DNA of 46,690 bases from CAZNLL01 sp964573885 (lineage in GTDB: Bacteria; Desulfobacterota; DSM-4660; Desulfatiglandales; Desulfatiglandaceae), in contig CAZNLL010000012.1 of the NCBI GenBank assembly GCA_964573885.1, forward strand, positions 1 through 46,690. The letters are read 5' to 3'. Shown one piece after another: positions 8,528-17,223 of the stretch; position 1 is the first letter of the stretch, and every line of letters begins with the position of its first letter. The notes below the pieces were generated by a model that was given only the letters and a program-made list of their open reading frames with translations, did no database searches and was not told the origin of the DNA. The position numbers were made by a program, and so were the translations under genes.

Positions 8528-9257
8528 GGTTTAACTCCTGTATCCGGTTCAGCCAGGCTTCCAGGATGCCGATCATTTTTTCTCTTTTTATCTTGGCCGT
8601 ATCTCGCTCGGCCATCACGTGCTCTGAATTTTCTGCGACAAAGGCCTGCAGTTCCGCAAGACGCCGCCTGGAATCCTTGTCGTCGGGATTTCTCAGGAGC
8701 ACCTTTTGGTAGGTCTCTATGGCATCAAGGAGTTGTCCCTGGTTGAAATAAATTTCCCCAAGGGTGGGGGTGGCCAGTTCAGGAACCGTCTCCTCAGGGG
8801 CCTTCTCCGGGATGGGTTCTTTCTCGCCGGGGCCCGCCTCTTCTCGATGAGGGGCTCCTCCCAGGGGTTCCAGGTTCCCGAGGAGATCTTGAACTTCATG
8901 GTCATCAGGGTTAAGGACGAGGCATTTCCTGAGGACTTCAAGGGCTTCGTCCTTCCTTTGCTGGCGGAGATATATGCGGGCCTGGAGTTTGTATGCCTCA
9001 AAGAGGTGGGCCGATTGAGTGACGACATGTTCGATTTCCTTTTCCGCCTGCATTATGAAGCCCCCTTCCATGTAAGCCTCAGCCAGAAGCGTTCTCAAAG
9101 GGAAGTTATAGGGGTAGAAATCCAATGCCCTCAGGCATTCCTGAATAACTTCTCCCGTCCGTCCTTCCTCCTTCATCCGGCTGAGTACCAGATAAAGGGT
9201 ATCGGGGGAAGCTCCAGCCTTCAATACCTGTCTTATAAGGTCCTCTGCTTTATCCAT
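8517..9257 (-). CDS. TPR-repeat protein
   Basis: This is a 246-residue protein starting at ATG 9257, with GGAGGGG at good spacing and a one-base stop/start overlap (TAATG) with the FtsB-like gene. TPR-like helices occupy about 5-130 (for example AYKLQARIYLRQQRKDEALEVLRKCLVLNPDD). A Pro/Glu-rich linker (about 137-165) follows. One more TPR comes at about 168-205 (LGEIYFNQGQLLDAIETYQKVLLRNPDD), then a charged helix. There is no signal peptide, so it is probably cytoplasmic. It likely acts as an interaction scaffold; no partner can be read from sequence. Confidence 0.85.
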   Translation of the reverse strand: MDKAEDLIRQVLKAGASPDTLYLVLSRMKEEGRTGEVIQECLRALDFYPYNFPLRTLLAEAYMEGGFIMQAEKEIEHVVTQSAHLFEAYKLQARIYLRQQRKDEALEVLRKCLVLNPDDHEVQDLLGNLEPLGGAPHREEAGPGEKEPIPEKAPEETVPELATPTLGEIYFNQGQLLDAIETYQKVLLRNPDDKDSRRRLAELQAFVAENSEHVMAERDTAKIKREKMIGILEAWLNRIQELNRAS

Positions 9258-9637
9258 TATGGTCGCCCCTCCCTTTTGGATTTTTTCCCTTCCCATAGCC
9301 CTTTCTCCTCCGGCGGTGCTGCCCCCGGCCCATCATCCAGGCTCTCTTCGCCCTTGAATCGATAAATGACTTCATTCGGTCTGATCAAGTGAAGTTCTCT
9401 TCTCGCTACCGATTCCACATATTTAATATCAGACCGGAGACGATGTATTTCTTGGAGCAGGGTCTGGTTTTCCTCGGCAAGGTCATGGATCCTCTGCACA
9501 TAGGCCTGCCTTTCCTTGTCCGTGCGATAAAGCTGGACCAGACCTCTGTCACTATATCCAAGCCAGGCGGCGACCAGGGCGAGGAACAGGAAGATGATCA
9601 GAGATGTTTTCCAGAACTTTGCCTTTCCCGAAGTCAA
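9257..9637 (-). CDS. FtsB/DivIC-like septum formation initiator
   Basis: The 126-residue protein has a short cytoplasmic N-terminus, one membrane helix (about 11-28) and a coiled coil (RIHDLAEENQTLLQEIHRLRSD). It ends with the family's VESVARRELHLIRPNEVIY motif and a charged tail. FtsB/DivIC proteins link with FtsL and FtsQ in the divisome and regulate septal wall synthesis. The start is TTG, one base after the exbD-like stop; no ATG or GTG precedes the membrane helix. It lies in an operon with ExbB/ExbD genes, which hints that the operon serves the cell envelope. Confidence 0.87.
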   Translation of the reverse strand: MTSGKAKFWKTSLIIFLFLALVAAWLGYSDRGLVQLYRTDKERQAYVQRIHDLAEENQTLLQEIHRLRSDIKYVESVARRELHLIRPNEVIYRFKGEESLDDGPGAAPPEEKGLWEGKKSKREGRP

Positions 9638-9638
9638 A

Positions 9639-10055
9639 TCAGAATGCCTTCTCAGGGTCCCATTGGGCCGTGATTATGAGGGAGGGCACTCCAGCGCTTT
9701 TGGCCACATCCATCACCTGGACAACCCTTCCGTGTTTGACCTCTTTGTCCGCCTCCAACAGGAGGTGGACGAGCCCCTTTTTTTTCACCAGGTTTTTAAG
9801 TTTGGGACTGAGGGCCTTCAGGTCCAGCCTCTTACCCTCCATATACAGCCTCCCCAGGCGGTCGATGACCAGTGTGGCCTTTTCTCCTTCCCGATCAAAG
9901 ACCTTTTGACCTGCCTTGGGAAGCCGAATCGGGAGCCCCGAGGCGATATGAAAATGGGAGGTGAGCATAAAGAAGATCAGAAGCAGGAAGACAATATCGA
10001 TCAGGGGCGTAATCCCCAATCTCGGCTCGTCCTCTTCTGTCATTCTGAAACGCAT
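9639..10055 (-). CDS. ExbD/TolR-family biopolymer transport protein
   Basis: This 138-residue protein has one N-terminal membrane helix containing the essential Asp20 (PLIDIVFLLLIFFML). A periplasmic domain ends with a VVQVMDVAKSAGVPSLIITA segment typical of ExbD/TolR. With the adjacent ExbB-like protein it would form a proton-driven motor that energises TonB or Tol systems. No TonB or TolA gene is adjacent, so the client is unknown. It starts six bases after the ExbB-like stop. Confidence 0.92.
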   Translation of the reverse strand: MRFRMTEEDEPRLGITPLIDIVFLLLIFFMLTSHFHIASGLPIRLPKAGQKVFDREGEKATLVIDRLGRLYMEGKRLDLKALSPKLKNLVKKKGLVHLLLEADKEVKHGRVVQVMDVAKSAGVPSLIITAQWDPEKAF

Positions 10056-10061
10056 GACCCA

Positions 10062-10676
10062 CTAGTCCGCCTTGGTATAGGTCTCCATCAATTCCACCAG
10101 CCTGATGGAATCCTCTTCCATCTCAAAGATGAGCGACCTGGATTTATCTTTTAAAAAACGATAGCAGACAAGGGTTGGTATGGCCACACAAAGCCCGGTC
10201 GCTGTGGTGATGAGTGCTTCCGCAATCCCTCCAGCCAGTGGGGCCGGGTTCCCGATCCCCTGTACCGAGATGGCGTTAAAGGTCTTGATCATCCCCGAAA
10301 CTGTACCCAAGAGACCCAAAAGGGGGGTTAAATTAGCGATGGTGGAGAGGATCCCCACGTTTTTTTCAAGGATTTTTGCTTCCCGACTTCCCCTTTCCTC
10401 GATGGATTCCTTGACAAGCCACATGCCCTTCTGGGCGTTTTTTAATCCGGCAAAGAAGATCTTGGCAATGGATGACATATCCCCCTGGCACAGGAAAGCA
10501 GCTTCTGAGATCTTTTGTTTTTTGAGCAGTTCTTCCACGCTTCTGATAAAGTCCTGGGGAATGATATTTTTTCTGCGCAAAACCCAGAGACGCTCGATAA
10601 AGACGGCCAAGGCCACTATGGAGCAGACAATGATGGGATACATAAAGATGCCGCCTTTAACGATAAGATCGATCAT
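10062..10676 (-). CDS. MotA/TolQ/ExbB proton-channel family protein
   Basis: The 204-residue protein has three membrane segments (about 5-25, 105-130 and 145-170). The family signature spans TIANLTPLLGLLGTVSGMI and GGIAEALITTATGLCVAIPT. It forms the proton channel with the ExbD-like subunit. I chose ATG 10676 over an upstream TTG; GGGGTG lies just before it. This is the first gene of the seven-gene operon, with 212 bases separating it from the 68-aa gene upstream. Confidence 0.92.
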   Translation of the reverse strand: MIDLIVKGGIFMYPIIVCSIVALAVFIERLWVLRRKNIIPQDFIRSVEELLKKQKISEAAFLCQGDMSSIAKIFFAGLKNAQKGMWLVKESIEERGSREAKILEKNVGILSTIANLTPLLGLLGTVSGMIKTFNAISVQGIGNPAPLAGGIAEALITTATGLCVAIPTLVCYRFLKDKSRSLIFEMEEDSIRLVELMETYTKAD

Positions 10677-10888
10677 AGTGCACCCCAAAAGGTTGGCGGA
10701 TATGGTCCTTCTAATAGCATATCTTCAAGGAGTTTAAAAAGGAAAAATAGACAGAAAATAGGTCTCTTGCCGGCCGGGTTCACCTGCCAGGGAGGGAATG
10801 GGGCAGGCGGGATGCGTCCTGTGACGGGCCCCCCCCGGTGCAATCTGGTGAGGCCCCGGCTGACACGGAATGGGGACCTTGGGTGCCT

Positions 10889-11095
10889 TTAAGCCCTTTC
10901 CTGAATCTGTTCCGCGCTGAGACAGCCCGTACAGGTCTTTCCCCAAAGGGAAAAGCTCTTTTCTTCATTGTAAGGCTGGAGGTATTCGTATCCCTCTTCC
11001 ATGAGTTTTTTCAAGGCGGAGACGGAAATAGATGTCCACCCGATCTCGACTTGCTCATCATCCCTTTTTCCAGTGATCAAATCTTCAATTTTCAT
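10889..11095 (-). CDS. Small hypothetical protein with a CxxC motif
   Basis: A 68-residue protein starts at ATG 11095, nine bases after a near-ideal AAAGGAGGG site, which is the main argument that it is real. It has a central helix (SALKKLMEEGYEYL) and a C-terminal CTGC pair (GKTCTGCLSAEQI), possibly for metal or redox. I do not recognise the family. It follows the ABC permease gene by about 60 bases and may be the last gene of that operon. Confidence 0.6.
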   Translation of the reverse strand: MKIEDLITGKRDDEQVEIGWTSISVSALKKLMEEGYEYLQPYNEEKSFSLWGKTCTGCLSAEQIQERA

Positions 11096-11154
11096 CAGCC
11101 AAATCCCTCCTTTAAGGGTTCCCGATCCCCTGACTACAACTTCTACTGACAGGG

Positions 11155-12114
11155 TCACGCCCTGATTTCTTGTAACATGAAGACCAGGTAGGAAATGACA
11201 AAACAGATCAGGGTAATGGCAATAAGAACCGTTACATGGGGAAGCACCACCATCACGCTCTGGCCCAAAGAAAGGGGATTCTGGAACCGGGATGCCAGGA
11301 GCCTCTCCATGGGCCCCATGAGGACAATGCTGCTGGTTGTCTTCTGCATGGGATCAATAATGGTTCCACTGGCCTGGGAATAAAGGACCATAGGGGAGCA
11401 GAGAGAGATCGTTTCCTTGATCCTAAAATTTTTAAGAAGGATTTCCGGTTTGGCCTCCTCTTTTCTGTCCGTGGGGGCGACGGCATCCGCCACCACACTG
11501 GCTCCCAGGGATACGAAGAAGGAGAGAAAGATCCATAAAGCCACGGAGGCCAGGGCAGACGTGGCTATACTCTTAAAGGAAATAGAGAAGAGGATGGATA
11601 CACCGAGCCAGAAGGAGATATAGCAGATGCTGATGACGAGATATACAATGAGCCTCCAGATCTCTTCGATACCGGGTACAACCCCGACAATGGCCAGACC
11701 GAAGCCGGCAATGACCAGAAGAATGGAACAGAGAATGACACCAATGGTGGCCACCCCTGCGAGGAATTTCCCGTTAATCACGGCATCGCGGTAAATGGGC
11801 TGGCTGATGACCTTGAGCAAGGTGCCATGCGCCCTCTCACGATTGATCGCATCAAAACCCAAGACAATGCCGATAAGGGGACCGAAAAACGCCACGAATT
11901 GGAGCATTGAAAAAAGGGCGCCGGGTGTGCTGAAAAGGGACAGAAAGGCAAATTTTGTCCCGGAGAGTTCTTCCAGGCTCTCCCTCATACCCATCCCCGC
12001 CATATAGCTGGTGATGAAACTCACCATGGCAATAAGGGCGAAAAGGATGACGAACCTGTAACTGGTAAAATGATCTCGCAGTTCTTTCTTGAATACCGTG
12101 TAAAGACCCTGCAT
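11155..12114 (-). CDS. ABC transporter permease, NosY/ABC-2 type
   Basis: This 319-residue integral membrane protein has about six hydrophobic segments (about 20-40, 105-130, 150-175, 185-210, 215-240 and 295-315). A large soluble loop follows the first segment. The sequence ALIGIVLGFDAINRERAHGTLLKVISQPI is typical of NosY-type permeases. It starts two bases after the ATPase stop, with AGGAGG upstream. With that ATPase and the NEW3-domain protein it forms an export or membrane-remodelling ABC system. No nitrous-oxide reductase genes are nearby, so a nos role is not supported. Confidence 0.9.
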   Translation of the reverse strand: MQGLYTVFKKELRDHFTSYRFVILFALIAMVSFITSYMAGMGMRESLEELSGTKFAFLSLFSTPGALFSMLQFVAFFGPLIGIVLGFDAINRERAHGTLLKVISQPIYRDAVINGKFLAGVATIGVILCSILLVIAGFGLAIVGVVPGIEEIWRLIVYLVISICYISFWLGVSILFSISFKSIATSALASVALWIFLSFFVSLGASVVADAVAPTDRKEEAKPEILLKNFRIKETISLCSPMVLYSQASGTIIDPMQKTTSSIVLMGPMERLLASRFQNPLSLGQSVMVVLPHVTVLIAITLICFVISYLVFMLQEIRA

Positions 12115-12116
12115 GG

Positions 12117-12869
12117 TTAGACCTCCTGGAAGTATTTCATATAGATCTCTTCCAAGGAATACTCTCTTTCACCCAAACCGAATTTCTCCTCTCCCAGGGA
12201 TTCTATGGAACCCTCCGCCACCATCTTCCCGGCGATCATAATCCCCACCCGGTGGGAAATTTTCTGCACCTGAGTAAGGTTATGGGAAGAGATGAGCACC
12301 GTTATCTCCCTGTCCTCGTTCAGCGTGCGGATCAGTTCGATCAGGCGCAGGGCACCGTCGGGATCGAGGCCGAGGGTGGGTTCGTCCAGGAAGAGAACCT
12401 TGGGCTCTTTGATGAGGACCTCAGCAACTCCCAGGCGCTGTTTCATCCCCCTTGAATAGGCCCCCACCTTTTTTCGGGCCGCTTCTCTAAGTCCAACGAG
12501 CTCGATGATCTCTTCAATTTTTTGAAGGGTCTTCTCTTTGGGAATGCCGTTAAGATTGGCGACGTATTCAAGGCTTTCAAAGGCATCCAGATCCCCGTAA
12601 AAACCCACATTTTCCGGGAGGTAACCCACAAGACGCTTGACCTTTCTGGCCTCTCTCACAGGGTCCAGGCCGCACACCCTCGCCGAGCCCCCTGAGGGCT
12701 GACTCAACCCCAGTAACATGAGCAGGGTGGTGGTCTTTCCAGCCCCGTTAGGGCCCAGAAACCCGAAAATTTCCCCTTCCTTCACCTTGAAGCTGAGCTT
12801 GTCTACAGCCGTTTGGTGATTGTAGTGTCTCGAGAGATCAAAGGTTTCGATAATGGTATCGGTACTCAT
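12117..12869 (-). CDS. ABC transporter ATP-binding protein (NosF/CcmA-like)
   Basis: The 250-residue ATPase has Walker A (GPNGAGKTT), a Q-loop (YLPENVGFYG), an ABC signature-like SRGMKQRLGVA, Walker B (VLFLDEPTLGLD) and the H-loop (ISSHNL). The signature starts YSRG rather than LSGG, as in many NosF/ABC-2 ATPases. ATG 12869 has GGGAAGG upstream. It follows the TAA of the NEW3 protein by one base, which implies translational coupling. Confidence 0.93.
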   Translation of the reverse strand: MSTDTIIETFDLSRHYNHQTAVDKLSFKVKEGEIFGFLGPNGAGKTTTLLMLLGLSQPSGGSARVCGLDPVREARKVKRLVGYLPENVGFYGDLDAFESLEYVANLNGIPKEKTLQKIEEIIELVGLREAARKKVGAYSRGMKQRLGVAEVLIKEPKVLFLDEPTLGLDPDGALRLIELIRTLNEDREITVLISSHNLTQVQKISHRVGIMIAGKMVAEGSIESLGEEKFGLGEREYSLEEIYMKYFQEV

Positions 12870-12870
12870 C

Positions 12871-14091
12871 TTAGCGCCTTCCCAAACGTATGAACAAGAC
12901 CACAAGCCCGGCCACGACCAGAACGATGATGCCGATTCCTATCCAACCCCAGGCGGCGGAGGCCCGTGCAGTGACTCGTAACTCAAGGGTTTTGGAGACC
13001 TTCCCCGCTTCCACGCTCAGGCCTACGGAGTAATCCCCCACCAAGGCCTGCTCCGCCGGGATTATGGAGATCTCCACCTGTTTGAGTTCTTGGGGCTCCA
13101 GGGAACTGATTTTCTCTGGGCTGAAGTCTACTTCCCAGTTTTCCGGCTTAAAGGAGAGAAGACGAATGTTTTTCAAGGTAGCGGACCCGGTGTTCTTGAC
13201 ATAAACGGAAAGGTTCGCCTTTTCCCCCCGATAGGCGTTCAGAGAAAGAAGGCCGTTCGCTGTGCCCGCCTCGAGTTTATACGTTCCCGTCAGGGCGACC
13301 ATGAGCTTGGCTTCTCCCTTTGCCTGGGGTGAACTCACCTTCACCAGTATAGGATACTGACCGGGCTTTGCCAGGGCATAGGGCTTTACCTCCACGGCCA
13401 TGGTTTGGCTCTGGTCCGCCTTCAGCCTCAGACTTGAAATAAACTTGTCTTCATAAGCGGGCTTGAAATTGATCTCCCAGTTTTCCGGTCCCTGGGCGGT
13501 CAAGTTAAAGATGCTGTCCTTATCCAGTTTATTTTCCACTTCCAAGGAGAATTCAAACTTGGCATCCGTAGGCCCCCGGAGCACCGGGTAGGAGGTGGTG
13601 ATGTTTACGCCCTCGGGTCTTTTCTCTTCCCTCTTTGCTTCCACTTTCACGGCCAGCTGGCTGGAGGAAGTGAATCGGCCGTCAGCGGTCCGGGCCTTTA
13701 CCTCGAAAATATATTTCCCCGGTTTTACATCATCCTCCGGCTCCAACTTGAGGGTCAGATTTTTGGACTTGTCCGATTTGACATGCACACCCGTTATACC
13801 AAAGCTGTATGTCTTGATCCGGGCTTTCCATCCCTCGGGAACGGAGTTAAGAGTAAGATCGATATCCTCGTCGTGCCTCCCTCGGTTGGCCACGATCAGG
13901 TCGATGCTGGCATCTTCCCCTTGAGGAAGGATCACGCCTGTGTATTCCGGAGAAACGGCTATCCCCCTTTCAGGAAGATCCTTTTTGTCTTCTTGAGCCG
14001 GGGCAGATGGTGCGAGGCAGAAAATAGGCAAGCTAAAAGCCGTTAAGAGTAACGCTACAAGTAGAAATGACCCTTCACGTTTCCAAGCCAT
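12871..14091 (-). CDS. NEW3-domain membrane-anchored protein linked to an ABC transporter
   Basis: The 406-residue protein starts at ATG 14091 (GGAGG upstream). It has a signal peptide, then Ig-like NEW3 (NPCBM-associated) repeats across about 45-370, marked by GWKARIKTY, NWEINFKP and NWEVDFSPEKISSLEPQE. A C-terminal membrane helix (WIGIGIIVLVVAGLVVLF) and a short positive tail finish it. Proteins of this design often sit beside NosFY-type ABC genes, where they probably form an extracytoplasmic partner of the permease. The substrate is not known. It is the second gene of the operon after the zinc ribbon gene. Confidence 0.85.
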   Translation of the reverse strand: MAWKREGSFLLVALLLTAFSLPIFCLAPSAPAQEDKKDLPERGIAVSPEYTGVILPQGEDASIDLIVANRGRHDEDIDLTLNSVPEGWKARIKTYSFGITGVHVKSDKSKNLTLKLEPEDDVKPGKYIFEVKARTADGRFTSSSQLAVKVEAKREEKRPEGVNITTSYPVLRGPTDAKFEFSLEVENKLDKDSIFNLTAQGPENWEINFKPAYEDKFISSLRLKADQSQTMAVEVKPYALAKPGQYPILVKVSSPQAKGEAKLMVALTGTYKLEAGTANGLLSLNAYRGEKANLSVYVKNTGSATLKNIRLLSFKPENWEVDFSPEKISSLEPQELKQVEISIIPAEQALVGDYSVGLSVEAGKVSKTLELRVTARASAAWGWIGIGIIVLVVAGLVVLFIRLGRR

Positions 14092-14157
14092 TGAACGAGA
14101 CCTCCTTTGTGTTAAGGTAGAGAATAAAAAAAGAACGCCTGCCCGGAAGGCTGTCAC

Positions 14158-14532
14158 CTAAGCGCTTCCGTTCTCCTTGGCATGCTTTTCCAGGGTCTTG
14201 GTATCATACCCAGCCCTTCTATAATCTTCAAGGGCCCTCATCTTGAGGCCCTGATCCTTGCTTTTTTCAGAGTGTTTGTCCGCCAGTTCCGCCGCGTGGC
14301 TCCACATGCCCTGCCTTTCGTATTCAGCAATCCTGCCTTCAATCCTGGCTTGCTCGGGCGGGGTCTCTGTAACCGCGGCCCGGCACCATGAGATGACCCT
14401 TTTGATTTTGTTGCCACAGGAAGGACACGTGGACAAGGGGTTTTCAGATACCCCCTGGATGATCTCGAATCGATGTCTGCACTTCTCACAGGCCCTTTCG
14501 GGGTCCTTTGATTCGTATTCATAGATGGGCAC
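14158..14532 (-). CDS. FmdB-type zinc-ribbon protein
   Basis: The 124-residue protein begins MPIYEYES from GTG 14532 (GAGGGG six bases upstream); a TTG two codons earlier is less likely. Two CxxC pairs (CEKC near 15 and CPSC near 35) form the FmdB-type zinc ribbon. The remaining ~85 residues are an unusually long charged helical extension (ARIEGRIAEYERQGMWSHAAE). FmdB proteins are small regulators or accessory proteins with poorly defined roles. It starts the ABC/NEW3 gene group. Confidence 0.82.
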   Translation of the reverse strand: MPIYEYESKDPERACEKCRHRFEIIQGVSENPLSTCPSCGNKIKRVISWCRAAVTETPPEQARIEGRIAEYERQGMWSHAAELADKHSEKSKDQGLKMRALEDYRRAGYDTKTLEKHAKENGSA

Positions 14533-14673
14533 GGCCAACCCCTCTAAATCTTGTGTATTTTACAAAACAGGGCGTCATTTCGAAATTTGCCCTAATTTAA
14601 ACAATAATTTGATTTTGTAAAGGGTTTTAGTGCCATTTCTCGAAAAAAGGGATTTTCATGGCGCAAAAAGCCC

Positions 14674-14703
14674 TTGACAATTCAGGGACAGGGAACGTAA
14701 CTT
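14674..14703 (+). promoter_or_regulatory. Candidate sigma-70 promoter for the LysM gene
   Basis: A consensus TTGACA (14674-14679) is followed after 18 bases by TAACTT (14698-14703). It lies in the 220-base divergent region between the FmdB-like and LysM genes, about 50 bases before the LysM start. The -10 match is weak. Confidence 0.4.
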
Positions 14704-14752
14704 ATCAACAAATCTTCATTTTGGCGACAAACCTCATGGCGGGGGCGAAAGC

Positions 14753-15796
14753 TTGAAGGGAATAATCCGGGCATTCTTCTTTTTGGTGGCGGCGGGATGC
14801 CTCCTCCTGGATATTGGACTCTGTGCAGAGAGCCGGGTGCCAACCCATAGGGTAAAGCCAGGGGAGACACTCTGGGATCTATGCGAGAAGTATTATGGGA
14901 ATCCCGACCTCTGGCCGAAACTCTGGGAGATGAATCCATTTATCACCAATCCCCACCTCTTGAAGCCGGGTGATGTCATTACCTTGATGGAGCCTCCCCC
15001 TGTTCAGGCGTCACCCCCTGCCCAAAAAGAAGAGCCTCAACCGGTGCAGGTCGCAAAGGCAGCGCCCCCACCCCCTGAAGGGGTCGACGTTTCAGGCCTG
15101 GTGAATGTCGAGTCTGTTGGATTTCTTGCCCTCAAGGCGGTGGCCCCTGTCGGTTATATATCTGCCGATGAGACGGAGAGGCTTATCCTCTCCCGGGGTG
15201 ACCCGGTGCGGGTGAGGCTCAATCACGATCATGCCCAACCCGGAGAGCGTTTCACGGCCATCAGCACCACTGAAATCAATATGGCCACGAAAAAGATCGG
15301 TTACCTGGTTTCCCACCTGGGGACCGTGGTCCTCAAGGAGCGCCTGGGTGAAGGCCTATATAAAGGTCAGGTCGTGGAGAATTACAGGTCTGTAAGCGTC
15401 GGCGACCACTTATTGCCGCACAAGGGTCTTTCCTCATGTATCCTTCCCCTTGGATCAGATCCTGGATTGACCACCCGAATCGCGGCCGTTGAGGGGCGGC
15501 GTGAGCTTGCGGGGCAATTCTCGGTGGTCCATCTTTCCACGGGATATACCGGTGGGATACGCCGGGGAAATATCCTTGAGATCATGAAGAGGTGGAAGGT
15601 GACGTCCCGGAAGCAGGTCGCGTCTCCGGACGTGGCTTTGGGTCACCTCATCGTTTTGGAGGTGCGGCCGGAGACAGCCACCGCGGTGGTTGTCAGTATA
15701 AAAGAGGAATGCCGGGCCGGTGCCCTCGTTAGGGGGGTTGACCCCGCGAAGTTCAAAGAGATCGTCTCAAGTATGCGCAGGTGCCGGCTGAAATGA
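14753..15796 (+). CDS. Exported LysM-domain protein
   Basis: This 347-residue protein has a signal peptide (about 1-24) and an N-terminal LysM domain at about 30-78 (THRVKPGETLWDLCEKYYGN ... LLKPGDVITL), which should bind peptidoglycan. A Pro/Gln-rich linker and a C-terminal domain of unknown function (about 110-345) follow. The DLWPKLWEMNPFITNPHLL variant is common in deltaproteobacterial envelope proteins. The only usable start is TTG 14753, after a GGGGGCG run. I see no catalytic motif. Confidence 0.85.
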   Translation: MKGIIRAFFFLVAAGCLLLDIGLCAESRVPTHRVKPGETLWDLCEKYYGNPDLWPKLWEMNPFITNPHLLKPGDVITLMEPPPVQASPPAQKEEPQPVQVAKAAPPPPEGVDVSGLVNVESVGFLALKAVAPVGYISADETERLILSRGDPVRVRLNHDHAQPGERFTAISTTEINMATKKIGYLVSHLGTVVLKERLGEGLYKGQVVENYRSVSVGDHLLPHKGLSSCILPLGSDPGLTTRIAAVEGRRELAGQFSVVHLSTGYTGGIRRGNILEIMKRWKVTSRKQVASPDVALGHLIVLEVRPETATAVVVSIKEECRAGALVRGVDPAKFKEIVSSMRRCRLK

Positions 15797-16033
15797 TCAA
15801 TGGTGGTTTCCCATTTTTCCTACAAAACACTTGACGAATTCAAAGCCATCTGCTTTATATCCCCGCCATCCTTGCCCAAGGGGCACTCTCAGCAATGATT
15901 TCTTGGAAATGAAATCATGAGGGACGGCCGGCCCGATAATACGATGACCGATACCCCCTTCCCTCAGTGAAAATCTCACCTCATGAATGGGATTCCATGG
16001 GCGTCAAGGAGCATAGGAAAAGGCTTTTCCTCC

Positions 16034-17143
16034 ATGAAGACATGGTCCGATGAAACAGTGGCATGGATGGCCCTATATCTGATCCCGGGTCTGGGCAATA
16101 ATACCTTTAGGCGACTTCTCGAGCGCTTTGGGACCCCCGGGTCTGTTCTTGAGGCGCCCCTGGAGGACCTGACCCGGGTGGAAGGGCTTCGAAAAAAGGT
16201 TGCCTGCAGGATCGTAAAGAGGGAATTCAGCTCTGATCCGGTCAGGGAGAGGGAAAGGGCGGAAAAGGCCGGGGCCAGACTCATCACCTTTGCGGATCCC
16301 GCCTACCCACGGCTCTTGAAAGAGATCCCCAGTCCCCCTATGGTCCTGTACGCGAAGGGCAGAGCGCTGCCTGCTGATCAGGCCTTCGTGGCCGTGGTCG
16401 GATCAAGGCACCCGACCCATTACGGCCTAAAGGCGGCGGAGAAGGTGGCCCAGGGGCTTGCGCAAAGGAAGGTCGGTGTGGTAAGCGGTCTTGCAAAGGG
16501 GGTTGACGCAGCCGCCCACAGGGGTTGTCTGATGGGACAGGGCCATAGTGTGGGCGTGTTGGGGACCGGTATCGATGTGGTTTACCCCCCGAGTAATAAG
16601 AAGCTCTTTTCACAGATGTTGGAGAGGGGGACCCTTCTCTCCGAATTCCCCATGGGGAGCCCACCGGAGCCCCGGAATTTTCCCATCCGCAATCGGATTA
16701 TCAGCGGATTGAGCAAGGGGGTGGTGGTCGTGGAGGCCACCAAGCAGAGCGGTTCCCTGATCACGGCCGCCTTGGCCCTTGAACAGGGCCGGGAGATCTT
16801 TGCCGTACCGGGAAGCATAGATTCCTTCAAGAGCAGGGGAGCCCATTTCCTGATTAAGCAGGGTGCCAAACTCATCGAGAACGCCGATGACGTTCTTGAA
16901 GAAATCCTCTTCCCCCATGCCAGCCAAAGGGGTGAAGGTGACGAGGCGACTGGTCTTCAAGAACCCGTGGACCTGGATGATTGCGAGAGGCGTATTTATG
17001 ATATAATAGGAAATTTCCCCATGCACATTGATGAGATCGTGAGGCTGGGCGGTATGGGGGCCGGCGAGGTCTCGGGCGTTCTTATGGGGATGGAGCTCAA
17101 GGGGATCGTCAAACAACTCCCCGGAAAACTTTTTGTAAAGTAG
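16034..17143 (+). CDS. dprA: DNA-processing protein DprA
   Basis: The protein (369 aa from ATG 16034) has a SAM-like helical N-terminus (ALYLIPGLGNNTFRRLLERF) and the Rossmann-like core with VAVVGSRHPT, VSGLAKGVDAAAHRG and GVLGTGIDVVYP. ITAALALEQGREIFAVPGS comes next and a winged-helix C-terminus (HIDEIVRLGGMGAGEVSGVLM) ends it. DprA loads RecA onto incoming single-stranded DNA during transformation and is widespread even in non-competent bacteria. An upstream in-frame ATG at 15983 has no Shine-Dalgarno site. It is followed by topA, a common dprA-topA arrangement. Confidence 0.95.
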   Translation: MKTWSDETVAWMALYLIPGLGNNTFRRLLERFGTPGSVLEAPLEDLTRVEGLRKKVACRIVKREFSSDPVRERERAEKAGARLITFADPAYPRLLKEIPSPPMVLYAKGRALPADQAFVAVVGSRHPTHYGLKAAEKVAQGLAQRKVGVVSGLAKGVDAAAHRGCLMGQGHSVGVLGTGIDVVYPPSNKKLFSQMLERGTLLSEFPMGSPPEPRNFPIRNRIISGLSKGVVVVEATKQSGSLITAALALEQGREIFAVPGSIDSFKSRGAHFLIKQGAKLIENADDVLEEILFPHASQRGEGDEATGLQEPVDLDDCERRIYDIIGNFPMHIDEIVRLGGMGAGEVSGVLMGMELKGIVKQLPGKLFVK

Positions 17144-17223
17144 AAACGCAATGGGGCGGGGCGTGTATTCCCAAGGAGGTGGACGGGAGATCTAAAAAGC
17201 CCCGCCATGAACGGATGGAGAGG

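Noticed and set aside
7265..8746. A 493-codon plus-strand frame over the MetE-like gene
   Set aside because: Shadow of MetE-like and neighbouring minus-strand genes that have intact catalytic motifs.
11155..12869. A nos (nitrous oxide reductase) operon
   Set aside because: The ABC pair is NosF/NosY-like, but no nosZ, nosD or nosL is present in the window.
15797..15979. Small minus-strand frame between the LysM gene and dprA
   Set aside because: No Shine-Dalgarno site or homology; treated as non-coding.
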